This document shows, piece by piece, positions 11,582-23,489 of a DNA stretch of 64,000 nt. The translations under genes and the position numbers were made by a program. The notes under the pieces were generated by a model. It did no database searches. It was not told where the DNA came from and was given only the letters and a program-made list of their open reading frames with translations. Position 1 is the first letter of the stretch. The number at the start of each line of letters is the position of its first letter. Origin of the DNA: Ulota crispa (lineage: Eukaryota; Streptophyta; Bryopsida; Orthotrichales; Orthotrichaceae); the NCBI GenBank assembly GCA_963920765.1, contig OY987249.1:5562188-5626187 (forward strand), written 5' to 3'.

Positions 11582-12603
11582 AACCCAATATTCGTTAATT
11601 TGGAAAAAATAGGTGTCCCACTTTGTATTCCACCTAAAACCCAAAAATTTACTTTAAACTAGATTCAAAGGTATCATATTCAACCTGAGCCAGTAAGATT
11701 TTTTCCCTCGCAAATTCCTCCTCTCAGGTGAGGACACATGTAGGTTTTAGGAGGCCACCTAAAACCTTCATATCAAATTTTGAAAGTCCAAAAATGTACA
11801 ATTTTTCCCAAATTAACCCCTAAATCCCTGAGTGTCCCCTCCAGGTACAAATGAGATTTCGAGCAGGTACCTATGACTAAACTACTTAGTGTGATTTTTT
11901 GAAACTTTTATGGAAGATGGGGAACTCAAAGATCCATGTGCACATCTAATTTTTTTTCATTCTGACATTATTTGATGAAGTAAAAAATGAATTTCTGAAT
12001 TTTTTTTGGAGATGGGGCAATCTGGGCAGCCAAAATTTTTTTTTTTGTAATTTACATTTTCTTGAAATAAAAATCTGAAATTGGTTCTTTGAGTTTATAT
12101 ATACGTGGGAAGCTTTGAATCACTCGTTTCTAGCAAATGAAATGAAAGTTATGAGGACTTTTAGTTACCTAGTACATATGGAGCCATATCTACAAGGTAA
12201 CTAAAAGTCCTCATAACTTTCATTTCATTTGCTAGAAACGAGTGATTCAAAGCTTCCCACGTATATATAAACTCAAAGAACCAATTTCAGATTTTTGTTT
12301 CAAAAAAATGTAAATTTAAAAAAAGTTTTTGGGCTGCCCGAACTGCCCCGTCTCCAAATAAATTCAGAAATTCATTTTTTACTTCTTCAATCTCCAAATA
12401 AATTCAAAAATTCATTTTTTACTTCTCCAAAAACTGTTAGAATGAAAAAAAAATTAGATGTGCACACGGATCTTTGAATTCCCTATCTTCCATAAATGTT
12501 TCAAAAAATCACACAAAGTAGTTTAGTCATAGGTACTTGCCTGAAATCTCATTTGTCCCCCAAGGGGACAATCAAGGATTTAGGGGTTAACAAATATCGA
12601 GTT
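11582..12603. mobile_element. MITE family M copy 3, interrupted by a fold-back TTAA element; TSD AAAT
   Basis: The left end is AACCCAATATTCGTTAATTT. The right terminal repeat is split at its TTAA by the element at 11817-12586 and resumes as TTAACAAATATCGAGTT. The 4-bp target AAAT (11578-11581) reappears at the right junction, itself split by the next TTAA element (12606-13530). The duplicated locus near 23580 has the unfilled site with AAAG. Confidence 0.8.
11817..12586. mobile_element. 770-bp fold-back TTAA element (family F)
   Basis: Flanked by TTAA at 11813-11816 and 12587-12590. It is a nearly complete palindrome: arms run from both ends to a loop of about 24 nt at 12171-12194. The 88 nt on each side of the loop are perfectly complementary, and the next 20 differ at one base. 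Transcription of either strand would give a long hairpin RNA. The short open frames inside are by-products. A related, non-palindromic element starts at 24842. Confidence 0.85.
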
Positions 12604-12605
12604 AA

Positions 12606-13530
12606 CCCCTCCCTAATTGTCCCCTCAGGGGACAAATGGGATTTTGGGCAGGTACCTACAACCTCAATTTTTTTCTAGATTTTTTGAAACCTTTTTTGAA
12701 GATAGTAAAACACATTAGCTTTTGGGGAATCTAATTTTTATTCCAATCACTGCCCAAAAGCAAAAGTTATGCCTAGATAAGCACAAAATTATGCAAATTG
12801 GGCAGCAAAAAAAATTTACAAAAACTTGATTTTTTTTTATTTTTTATAGTTTATTTATTTTGTCATAGGTTATATTTTTGTCTACATTTGAAGCTTTGAT
12901 TAAATTCATGTGGACTAGTTATGAGAAAGTTATGGACAATCTTGTTTTTTGGGCACCTCAAGCATCTTCTTGAAAAAATTACTTATAAACTTCATTTCTA
13001 AATGCAAGTTTAACATTTTTTCAAAAAAAATTGTTGGAGAGGGTGAAATTTGCTTGCTAGAACAACCTCACCATTGGGATTATTGAGTTTCAATTCCATT
13101 GCAAGGTTATTAGCAATTTAAGTTTTGGTTCAATCTCATACCTTCTTCTACCTAATGTTTTTTTGAAGAATGAAAATTAAGTTTTTTTTGTTTTGATTTT
13201 TTTCCAAAGATTCTCAACTCAATTTCCCACCATACAAAAATAAACCTCAAAACTATGTGGTGCAAAAATTTGAAGTTAAAAAAGTTCAAAGTCAAATAGT
13301 CTAGTCAATCAAGGTGCAAAAAAGTCAATTTTTTACACTTTGAATGCAAATATCTTGCAATTTGTGCGCACAAAGTTTTTGAATTTTTGTTCCACATTCG
13401 TATACTAGTTTAGTACAAGATCCTAGGGTTAAATATGCAAAAAGACCAATTTTCAAAAAAATTACTCTTTGCAATAGAAATGACAATTTTAAGTGTTTTT
13501 TGACAGAATAAAGGCCCAGGGATTTAGGGG
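12606..13530 (+). mobile_element. TTAA element family G copy 1
   Basis: Flanked by TTAA at 12602-12605 and 13531-13534. The ends are CCCCTCCCTAATTGTCCCC and ...CAGGGATTTAGGGG. The 925-bp sequence is closely matched at 33818-34735 (same orientation) and 22127-23046 (inverted). No transposase. Confidence 0.85.
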
Positions 13531-13536
13531 TTAAAT

Positions 13537-14052
13537 TTTTCCATCTCACTTTTAACTTTTCTTCCTGAGCATAAATCTCTCTTGAGTTTAAGATCTTAAA
13601 ATAAAAAGCCAGGATGTAACTTACTAGTCAAATATTCAAATAACTAAGAATTAAAACTATCTCTCTGAAATTGAAGCATTCATCATAATATTCTATTCTA
13701 GAATATGAAGAGAAGGTAATTTAACGCTAATTTTGTTAATTTGGCTGTATGTCATTAACTTGGCAACACTTGAAGTTGCACGCTCTAAATCCAAAATCTG
13801 TACCTTTTTTGGGTTTTTGAACTAAGATCAGACCTTTGTAAAAATTATGTCACTGATTGGACAAGTGAATATAATTATGATTTTATGATAACAAAACTGA
13901 TGTTCATAGTAAGATCTTATAATTCACTAAACTATCATATTTCAAGCCTTTTTATTACAAATCAGGAAGAGCTTGTTTCAAGAGGAAAACCTAATAAACG
14001 TCAACAACAATCAATTCAGACAAAATTACAAAACTTACTGTAGTTAACAACG
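13537..14052 (+). repeat. segmental duplication, copy 1
   Basis: About 515 bp nearly identical to 23588-24108, single-copy in character, no gene seen. Together with the half element to its left it shows that the transposon stack 11582-13534 is absent from the other copy. Confidence 0.85.
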
Positions 14053-14140
14053 CTTAACAAACACCTAAGAATGCATGTTGAATATACGTGAACAGCCATA
14101 AAGGGTCATCTCTTAACTGTTCTGAACAACTATAGTCTAT

Positions 14141-14387
14141 ATCACCATATTCATTAAATTGGGAAAAAGAGGTATCCCCCTTTGTTTTCCCCTCAAACCC
14201 AAAAAGTTACTTCAAATCAGATTCAAAGGTATCAAATTTAGTCAAAGTCAATAAGATTTTTTCTCTTGCAAATTCTTCATCTCAGGTGAGGGCACGTGTA
14301 CTAAAAAAACGCTACACGCTCAGTTTGAGATGATTACCTCAAAGTCCCAAAATATACTCTTTTTCCCAATTTAATGAATATGGTGTT
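14141..14387. mobile_element. MITE family M copy 4, TSD CTAT
   Basis: The ends are ATCACCATATTCATTAAATT and the complement of AACACCATATTCATTAAATT. CTAT is duplicated at 14137-14140 and 14388-14391. The interior matches the copies at 3265 and 5722. Confidence 0.85.
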
Positions 14388-14446
14388 CTATAGTTTCTAT
14401 CGGCTCTCGAGCTGCTAGATTGGAGAGGAATGTACAATACAACATC

Positions 14447-15088
14447 CTCGGGGAGATCACTCCTTGTGATTTTATGGTATACACGTGAGTTAAGAGGGAA
14501 TTTGATGTAGGGCTATTTATCTAAAATATGGTATTTAAAGTGACCGTATTTTTATATAAAAAGTTATGCGGATCATATTTCTAATACCCTATTTTTCTTT
14601 ATAAATTCATTCATTTGGTTTTTAAATGGGGCTATTATTTGCATAAATTTTGTTTGTCCAATTTTATCCTATCTCCGTTATTCATCAAAAAAAATCTTAC
14701 TTTCTATTACATATACACACATGGTATTCACCATGAAACCAATAACAAGCATATGAATTAGAGGGCTATTGTCTAAGTGAAATTTTTTAGTAACAAGTTC
14801 TTAGTATTTCTCAATTCTATGGCATGTATTTAAAACAATTTAACATGGAGAGCAGCAAACAACACTAAAATTTTTTACAACCCCTATTTGTCAAGGCTAA
14901 TTTATTAATAAAAAATCCTACTACCTAATGTTTTTACATACCCTAATTTATATATACTAAAATATATAGTATTTCATGAACCCTATAGAAGGTCTACATA
15001 TTTTATAAATTTTTTGTCCTTTGAACAAAATGGACCGTATCTTTTAACGCACGTGGTTCCTAAAACATAGGCTAGTGATCTCCCCAAG
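14447..15088 (+). mobile_element. hAT-like MITE family P copy 2, perfect 8-bp TSD
   Basis: The ends are CTCGGGGAGATCACT and AGTGATCTCCCCAAG. ACAACATC is duplicated at 14439-14446 and 15089-15096. It is an inverted, well-conserved copy of 6896-7541. Confidence 0.85.
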
Positions 15089-15096
15089 ACAACATC

Positions 15097-15940
15097 ATCA
15101 AATTGCAAGTACTTTTCTGAGTTTTCTCATCGGTACGACTAGTATTTCTATCTCAGTCCCTTGAAAGAAATTGATCAACTGAGACTCAGGTTTGATTTTC
15201 ACTTCGATTCAAATGATCTGACATTACTTTACTTAATTTTCAGGCTGTCTACAGCAGTAATCCTTAAAACTGGCTAAATTATTCAGGATTGCTATCAAAA
15301 ATTATGCAACTAAAGAAACTTGTGAACTTTACAGTGTTAAATTTGCTGTGATTTTTTTTTTAAAATTTTTTTTTTCTCACTTGAGCTAAAAGTGAACATC
15401 ATAATTGGGATTACATGGTTTATCATGGTTGTTACGTTGGACCATCTGTATATTTGCTTGCCGTAGCAACTGTATGCCCCAAGTGTCTGATTGAGCTCAT
15501 GGTTTGTCCAATGTAGTCAACTCATAGCTGACTTCAAGAAATGATTAAAAATGACAAGAAAAACTTACTTCATACATCTTAGTGACACTCATTAATGCCA
15601 ACATAAAGTCAAAATGTGAATTTAAAGTTTAAGATCATATCACGTATACAGTAAAAACAAAAAATAACAATTTGATACTTCTTTTTTCAAATCAAAAACT
15701 CTAAAAATACCCTTAAAAAACTTAAGAGGACAAACACTTCCATTTGTGCCGTCCATTTAGTGCATCCACCATCCAAATTTTGTCCAAAGTAACAACCATG
15801 TGGTTGACAGATTGTGAAAGGTATTGGCAGGGTAGCATGGTCACCAAACTGGATTTGACTGAACCTGATTTAGCCTTGCTAAATCTAAGTGGGTTGCTAA
15901 TTTGCAAGCATCTTTTTTAAACTTATAAAAGATTAAAAGT
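15097..15940. other. single-copy AT-rich stretch
   Basis: No repeat or gene recognised. A 61-codon frame on the minus strand (15722-15907) has nothing to support it. Confidence 0.3.
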
Positions 15941-15944
15941 CCAT

Positions 15945-16681
15945 AATGCCATATTCGTCAATTTGGGAAAACAATGGGTACTATTTTGTACCTCACCTCA
16001 ATCCAAAATAGCCACCTTAATTTAATTAAGGAGGTCACCTTAATTCTAGTTAATGAATTTTTGTACAAAATTTCAGAAGTTAATGAACTTCTTGTTCAAA
16101 AAGAGCATATTTTTGAAAGGCATACATCTCATTTCATTGGAAAATAGTCAACGGACTCCCAATTCAATGAATATGACATTCTCTGGATTAAAAAAAAGCT
16201 AGAAATCATTAAAGGAAAAATGAGCTCAAGAGAAGGTCATTATGGGAAGTGGTTGGAGGGGTTAAAAGCATTTAAATGTAATGTCCTTTTTCAAATAAAA
16301 AGAGACTAATCCCTATACTCACTTACAAGTACTTCATGAGAATAATTTCTTTTTACAATATCATATGCTTTTTGTTTGATGAGTGTCCTTGTTTGATTGG
16401 GAATTTTAGTCCTAGTTTATTCTTGTGTTCCTCTAAAGGTCCTTGCATTTGTCATTGTCATGTTATAATATTGTTTTCCATCATCAATCCTTTTGTTATG
16501 TACCATGATACACTTGAGTAGTTCACACAAGGTAGAGACACTTGTGTAGGTACTTTACCTATGCTTCTTTTACCTACATAAATAGGGTGGTTTGTCAAGG
16601 TTGGGAGGCCTTCTATTGAGCTCATTTTTCCTCTAGTGCCCACTTTGTACATTTTTTCCCAAAATTAACAAATATGGCATT
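15945..16681. mobile_element. MITE family M composite, TSD CCAT
   Basis: The outer ends are AATGCCATATTCGTCAATTT and AAATTAACAAATATGGCATT. CCAT is duplicated at 15941-15944 and 16682-16685. Inside lie a further M-type right end (to 16183) and an N element (16214-16631), so this is a nested stack. Confidence 0.7.
16214..16631. mobile_element. MITE family N copy 1
   Basis: The inverted ends are GGAAAAATGAGCTCAAGAGA and its diverged complement. About 418 bp. Related copies are at 17171-17599 (inverted) and 17934-18357. The 60-codon frames on both strands are chance. Confidence 0.65.
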
Positions 16682-16685
16682 CCAT

Positions 16686-17170
16686 ATGACCATCGAATAC
16701 TATCAGCAAGCAGTTTAAGGTAGACACTCATTTTCAAGCGGCACCTTGAAGCGCACTCTAGATTTGAGGGTTTCACCAATCACTCTTGAACCCAAAGTGA
16801 AACAGTGAACATTGCTTGCACAAGCAAGTCTTACCACATGTCAATTGCTAAGTTATTTTGGGATTGTTGGAATTGGAACCATCCAAGCATCCAGTGCTGG
16901 TATAGGAACACATTCAAGAAATTTCAAGGTTAGTCTAGAGTTGCTACTAGGTACCCTATGAGCTACAACTTTGCCCTTTAATATAAAAGATTCTACAATA
17001 CTTCTTTCTATAAAAATGACATTCCATGATAGCTTGTTAAAAAGTTAACACTAAGGATTTTTTTTCTTGAATTTTCCTAAACCTTGAGGTACCCCAAACC
17101 TTTAAATAGTTGGGTATGAGTCCATTTCCCTTATGTTTTGTTCAACATTAGAGGAAAATGCCATTTTTCT
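16686..17170. other. stretch without recognised features
   Basis: No gene or repeat recognised. It contains fragments such as 'ttgtgcaagcaagtc' with no coding frame. Confidence 0.3.
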
Positions 17171-17599
17171 AAAAATGAGTTTAAGAGAAGGCCTCCCAAT
17201 CTTGACACATCACCCTCTTTATTGAGGTAGGAGAAGTATAGGTAGGGTACCTACACAAGGGTCTATACCTTGTGTGAAGTACTCAAATGTACCATGCTAC
17301 ATGACAATAGGATTTGATGTGCAAAGCAATATTATAACATGACAGTTACTAAGGCAAGGACTTCTAGTAGGATTCATTAATAAACTATAATTAGAACTCC
17401 CAATCAAACAAGGATACTCTTCAAACAAAGAAAGTATAATATTGTTAAAAAATTTTATCTTCATGAAGTACTACATCACGAGCTGCAAGTGGGTAGAAGG
17501 CATTAGTCTCTTTTTATTTGAAAAAAGACATTACATTCAAATGCTTTTGATCCCTCTAGCCACCTCCGTGGAGGGGCCTTCTCTTGAGCTCATTTTTCC
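17171..17599 (-). mobile_element. MITE family N copy 2
   Basis: It starts AAAAATGAGTTTAAGAGAAG and ends CTTGAGCTCATTTTTCC. It is inverted relative to copies 1 and 3 (its poly-purine start aligns with their ends). Confidence 0.6.
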
Positions 17600-17603
17600 T
17601 CTA

Positions 17604-17926
17604 AACACCATATTTGTTATAATGAGAGTTTTCTAGTGAATTGAGAGGTAAATTACCCATAATTCAAAAAAAAAGGTCAATTTGACGAAAGGTTTTAGGA
17701 ATTTAGCTTGATTTGAGCTGAATTGACATAAAACCTTTCATATTTGACATAATACTGAATAGTTTTAGGTGCTTGAATCAAGTTGAATTGACACAAAACC
17801 TTTCAAATTTGACCTAATATTGAAAGAGTTTATGTCAATTTAGCACAATTCGAGCTGTTTTTGGTCAAAATCTAACATGTTTAATTTGAGAACTCCCCAT
17901 TCTCTCATTATAACAAATATGGTGTT
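17604..17926. mobile_element. MITE family M variant between two N elements
   Basis: The terminal inverted repeats are AACACCATATTTGTTATAAT and its exact complement, about 25 bp perfect. A TCTA repeat flanks it with a one-base offset. The interior holds diverged copies of 'gaattgacataaaacctttca'. Confidence 0.7.
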
Positions 17927-17933
17927 TTCTAAT

Positions 17934-18357
17934 GGAGCTCAAGAGAAGGCCCCTCAAGGTAGGTGGCTAGAGGTGTCAAAAGCATTTAAATATCATGTCC
18001 TTTTTCAAGTCAAAATAGATTAATGCCCTATACTTGCTTGCAACTTATGATATAGGACTTCATGAGGATACTTTCCTTTTCCAATATGACATTCTCTTTG
18101 TTTGATGAGTGCCCTTGTTTGATTGGGAATTCTAATTATAGTTTATTAATGTATCTTGCTAGAGGTCCTTTCATTAGTAATTGTCATTTTATAATATTAC
18201 TTTACATCATCAAATCCTATTGTCATGTAGCATGATACATTGAGTACTTCACACAAGGTAGAGACCCTTGTGCAGGTATCTTGTCCAATACTTCTCCTAC
18301 CTCAATAAATATGATAATATGTCAAAATTGGAAGACCTTCTCTTGAGCTCATTTTCC
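17934..18357 (+). mobile_element. MITE family N copy 3
   Basis: It starts GGAGCTCAAGAGAAGGCC and ends CCTTCTCTTGAGCTCATTTT. The interior matches copy 1, including AAAGCATTTAAAT. Confidence 0.6.
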
Positions 18358-19067
18358 CTCCAATGTCAATTTTTGATGCATGAATAATTGCTCCCGGCCA
18401 CTCTCTTTTCTAGACTCTAGCTGACAAAACAATCATAGATCAATTCTATACGTACTGATGAAACCTTTATTCACTTATCTTCATGACACGAGAACAAAAA
18501 ATATGTATTTCCTTGCAAGACAGAGCAATAGGTGCAACCAAATGTGAGACATAGTGAGGGCCAGTGTTTCCTACACTGATTAAATTTAGCAGGATTGCTA
18601 ACAATTTTTCCATGCAGCTAAAAAAATGTGAACTTTCCAGTGTTAAATTTGAAAATTTTAGCTTTTTTAGCAATGTTTTTAACCACTAGCGCTAAAAGTG
18701 AAAATCATATTAGGGATCACTGGTGAGGACTGAGGGATACTAAAGTCGACTGTCCTGAGATTGAATTTGAAACCCCTTTGATAGTACAAGCACAGTCATG
18801 TTAAACGAGGTTGCGTAACGGCTTTGATATGAGCATGTGCCTGATGGTTGGGGACTTCAGCATAATCTCACGAGAGATGAATCGATTCTTTTCTGTTATA
18901 CATTCAAACTCGGTAAAGTTTTTTTTGTCAGGTTCTCCAGTGTATAGTGCATGACTCTTATAACCAACAACTACTGACCCAATAAGAAATATTAAAGTAC
19001 AGCACACATACCCATTAGTTCAAAAGCAATTCCACCATCAAGTGGGATACACCAAGTGGAATAGATC
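18358..19067. other. single-copy stretch
   Basis: No repeat recognised. Two 68-codon minus-strand frames (18467-18673, 18801-19007) have no other support. Confidence 0.3.
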
Positions 19068-19071
19068 TTAA

Positions 19072-19978
19072 CCCTTTAAGGACCACTCGACTATATTTTG
19101 GTCGCTGGAAGTGGTTTTTGGCTTGTAGGTTGAAATCACTCAATTAATTTGGAATTTGGTCTTGAAGTATGCATGTGATCACAAGAACTTTGCATCCATC
19201 TAAAAAAATAACAATGCAATCGGGTATGTGAGTTGACAAATAATGATGTTTATATGGCATGGCTTCAAAATATGTATCCATTTTTTGTCAAAGATGGATC
19301 AAAGCAACAACACAATACATCAAGCATCCAAGAAGAATGTCAAGTTTCAATTGCATAATTCTAAAAAAATTTAAATTGCTTAAGAAATATGCTTGTATTG
19401 TTTTCATATATGGTAGTAGTATAATTGTAGTATTTGAAAATCTACTAAAATGGTGTTGTCATTTTGGCTTTAAAATACGTCATCCTACATTTAAGGCCAA
19501 TTCTTGATTGCTTTCACCAATCAGATTTCCATAACAATTATCAAATTTCTTGTAGAATTGTTTTAGGGTAGCAAAGAAAATGGGATTTTTGACTCTTTTT
19601 GTCCCCTTAGCTACACCTTGTGATTGCTATTTTTGTCTATTTTGTGTGAAACTAGTCTTGTTGGAAAGGTGGGAAAGCCTCCTTTCTAGAAATGTAAGGC
19701 TCTTTTCAATCAAAGCTTGCAAGAAGCGGTAACATTCAAAACCACACAAGCATGAAACACTAAAGATTTTCTGCATACCGGTCACTCAATCATTATAATG
19801 TTTCACCTCCAACGGTAGATCTAGCAAAAATTTTGGTGCTTTAAAGCAAACAAGGTGTACTACCCATTTGTACGGTTGGATTACTGGAAATGGGTCCATA
19901 TTTGAGTTAATTGCACATTTAAGCTTACAACCCATGTTTTTAGTGGATTTTGTGAAAATGGGTGTGGTCCTTAAAGAG
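19072..19978. mobile_element. TTAA element family A, copy 2
   Basis: Flanked by TTAA at 19068-19071 and 19979-19982. It starts CCCTTTAAGGACCACTCG. Close to copies 1 and 3. The 82-codon frame is at 19259-19507. Confidence 0.8.
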
Positions 19979-21190
19979 TTAAGCTTCATCTTGATGGTCC
20001 TGAATTTTTGATATATATTTATTTGACAAAGCCTTTGGCTAGCCGCTTGAATTGGGAGTTGTTGGTTATAAGTGTCATGCACCGTAGATCCTCCAGAAAA
20101 AATCACTGCAATACTGTGTACGTACGTCTGGCATGGTATACTTAACTAGTATTTTAGATTAAATTGATCCTAGTACTAGTGAAGTTTGTACAAGTTATAA
20201 AGAGTCGCTGGCGTTGGTCTACAAGTGAGCTCGAAGGTTCTGTCAAGCTTAGAAGATTTGATCCATTCTGGAACCTTGCCGAGGCTGTGAGAGGAAGCTA
20301 TCATGTAGTTCAGCTCAGCTCCTTGTGTGAGAGATTTATTTCTTTGACAAAGCATGGATCCAGCAGTTCCGGGTACTCTTTTCAAGGGTAGCGAATGTAT
20401 CAGGCTCTGCAAATTCACCGCTCGGCCTCTCTCAAGTTAGTCGTGTCACATGCACAGCCCTGCCAAGTTATGTGATATATCAATCCTCCTTCTGGCAAAG
20501 AGCTGTGCCTGTGCACGATAATCTCGAGAGATGCCAGCCATTTACTGAGAAATCAAAACAGTCAAAACTTTTCTTTTAGTGGTTTGAGTCCCGAAGTTGG
20601 GTAAAGTTTTCAAGGTTGAACTCTAGGAGAGTCGAGCTTGAGGACGTTGAGGAACAGGAGGAGTGAAGGCACATGCTTAATTAGCTTGTGAATTTCTCAA
20701 ATGTTCTTCAAAGATAACTCTCAGTTGCTGTGTTTTTTATTTTTGGCTTTTTATTTTGCTATTCATTGTGACTTAGTGAGGCTCTTTTCGCAAACTCTGT
20801 GTGAAATCCACTGAAATTTTCATAAAAATAAGAATTTGCCTTCATCCAGGAGATCAGAACGTGCCTAAGTTCAAAGATTTTTGGACGATAAATTGTGGTG
20901 GTGTCCACTTACAGCTAACACTAATTAGTATTTATCTCAGGTACTGTGGTTTGTAATCTCCATCGTTCATGCTTCTATAAGAAACTGGTTGATGTGGAAT
21001 ACTTGAACCTCATTGAGTCCCAGCTGAAATACCAATGGTTGTTTCTGATAGAGGTTCTGCGTAATTTTTCTGGTACATATCAATGTTGTAGAAAATGAAT
21101 TTCTTATAATTCTTTCACAACTGTTTACACTACGTAACCCTCAAAGAAGAAAACTTGTAATTGTGATTCATCAACTTCGTTTTCGATGTT
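19979..21190. other. single-copy, less AT-rich stretch with possible exon remnants
   Basis: Plus-strand frame 20329-20578 is open for 83 codons (contains FDKAWIQQFRVLFSRVAN). A second segment, 20580-20664, follows a strong acceptor (TTTTCTTTTAG) and reads WFESRSWVKFSRLN...EDVEEQEE to a stop. I cannot join the two in a consistent way or recognise a family. The local composition differs from the surrounding transposons, so an old gene remnant or a non-coding transcript are both possible. Confidence 0.2.
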
Positions 21191-21530
21191 TAGAGAAATT
21201 TTAATGGATGTTCCTGAAGGTTGAAGTTTGAATGTGATATTTGTACAAATGTCCTTGGTTTTTCAGAAATTGCACAAATATGGTAGGATCATAATTTTCA
21301 AGTAGGTGTTTGTTTTTTTGTGCATGTCACTTCCTTCTCCAGGCTTTGTGTGCACGTTGAATAGGAAAAGAAACAGCATACGTGATTAAAGGGAGAAAGA
21401 AGTGCTGTGCACAACAAAACCAATACCTAAAAATTGTGGCCAAAGGGTGTTTGTGCAATTTCTGAAAAATCAAGGACATCTATACAAATACTGCAAAATT
21501 TTAGGGGTATTCATCAGATTTTCTCTTTGA
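21191..21530. mobile_element. Mutator-like MITE family S copy 2, diverged
   Basis: It contains the family's 'tgttttttgtgcatgtcacttcc' core and 'caatttctgaaaaat' block, with degenerate ends. Boundaries are approximate. Confidence 0.55.
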
Positions 21531-21842
21531 TTAATGTTCTGTTGTTGGAGTAATCTATTTGTTTGATATTGGAAAGAAGCCGTATACAGAGTTGCAGTGA
21601 GCTTGAGTTGAATTTGTGTGCATAGTGTTTCAATCTCTTGTGTTTACAATACTTTTCGTTTTTATTTCTTATATTCTCTCTATTTTTACACAATATTCAA
21701 ACTCTTTCACATAGATGAATGCTCTCTTGCAATGAGTTTTTTTGATAATGTTACATGAAAATTGATTACCCCTTCTCAGAAATTTCTTCAACTTCTTTTT
21801 GTTGCAAAACCATTCCAAATACGTGAAGAGGAATATTAAAAA

Positions 21843-22120
21843 GGGAAAATTTCATGGATACCCCTGAAGTTTGTAATATTTTCTTAGATACCCTTGCTTT
21901 TAGGCGTTTTTTTTGTTATGCATGTCACTTCCTTCTCCCTTTGTGCGCATACTACTTTCTTGTTATGTAGTGCGCACAATGGAAAGAAGGGAAGTGGCAT
22001 GCACAACAAAATAAAAAATGCCTAAATTTTTTGGTCCAAGGGTATTTGTGATATTTCTGAAAAAGTACGGGCATCTATGAAAATATTGCAAACTTCAGGT
22101 TTATTCATGAAATTTTCCCT
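21843..22120. mobile_element. Mutator-like MITE family S copy 3, 9-bp TSD split by a later insertion
   Basis: The ends are GGGAAAATTTCATGGATACC and GAAATTTTCCC. The left target copy is TATTAAAAA (21834-21842). The right copy is TATTAA (22121-22126) continued by AAA at 23051-23053, because the TTAA element at 22127-23046 inserted inside it. The 9-bp length is typical of Mutator. Confidence 0.85.
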
Positions 22121-22126
22121 ATTAAC

Positions 22127-23046
22127 TCCTAAAGGACCATGGCCTTTATTTTGTCAAAAGACACTCAAAACTGCCACCTCTATGGCAAAAGAGTAAAAAA
22201 GTTTGAAAATCAAGCATTTTGCATATTTGACCATAGGATCTTGTGCTAGACTATTATAAGAACGTATCATTTAAAACTCAAGAACTTTGACTGCACAAAT
22301 TGGAAGATATATGCATTCAAAGTGTAAAAAAATTCTTTTTTTGCACCTAGCTTGACTAGAATTTTTAACTTTGAACAGTTTTAACTTAAATTTTTTGCAC
22401 CATAGAGTTTGGAATTCTATTTTTGCATGGTGGGAAGTTGAGTTGGGAATCTTGGGAAATATTTAAAAAAAAAAATACTTAATTTTCATTCTTTAAAAAA
22501 ACATTAGGTAAAAGAAGGTATGAGATTGAACCAAAACTTAAATTGCTAATAACCTTGCAATGGAATTGAAATGCAGTAATCCCAACGGTGAGATTGTTTT
22601 AGAGAGCAAACTTCACCCTCTCCAACAATTTCTTTTGAAAAGATGTTAAAGCTGCATTCAAAAATGAAGTTTATAAGTTATTTTTTCAAGAAGATGCTTG
22701 AGGTGCCCAAAAAATAAGATTGTCCATAACTTTCTCATAACTAGTCCAAATGGAATGAATCAAAGCTTCAGATGTAGACAAAGATATAATTTGTAAGAAA
22801 AAAAAGTAAATTTTTTTTTCAATTTTTTATAAGAATTTTTTTTGCTGCCCCTAGTCCCCAAATTTGTGCTTATTTGAGCATAACTTTTGCTCCCTGGCAT
22901 CAATTGGAATAAAAATTATGTTTCCCAAAAACTAATGTGTCTTCCTATTTTCAAAAAAAATTCAAAAAATTAAGACAAATATTGAGGCCGTAGGTACATG
23001 CCCAAAATCCCATTTGTCCCCCGTACGGACAATGGTCCTTTAGGGG
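22127..23046 (-). mobile_element. TTAA element family G copy 2
   Basis: Inverted relative to copies 1 and 3. It starts CTCCTAAAGGACCATGG after TTAA and ends TGGTCCTTTAGGGG before TTAA. It sits in the target duplication of the S element immediately to its left. Confidence 0.85.
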
Positions 23047-23050
23047 TTAA

Positions 23051-23489
23051 AAATGGCTTTCCTAATAGGAAAAATTTAAGTATTGGCATAGGATTGTCCT
23101 TTTTGTGACAAATGTCCTCAGAACAACAACTTAATAGCTACGCCCAGAAAATCTAACCACATCTCGATCCGTTGAGCCATTGATTTAAAATAGAAAACGT
23201 CATTAAATTGGTCCAACTAGTACCATGCCACATCTAACTCGATATGGACTAACCTAGTCCAGAAACTGCTTTTGTTTACAAAGTTTTGGGAGGTACTTGC
23301 AAAACGTCCACAGACGTGTTCAAATCAAAAAAATATGCAAAAACCTCTAGAAAAAGGTATTCAAAAGTATTGGATTTTTTAAATGTTTGAGAAAGTCCTT
23401 AGTTATTTGAATAGTCCATAAGTAGTTAACAGGGATTACATTTATCTCAAAAAAACAATGAACGAATAGTCGTGAACGAGATTTTGATC
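23051..23489. other. stretch without recognised features
   Basis: Nothing recognised apart from the last bases of the S-element target duplication. Confidence 0.3.
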
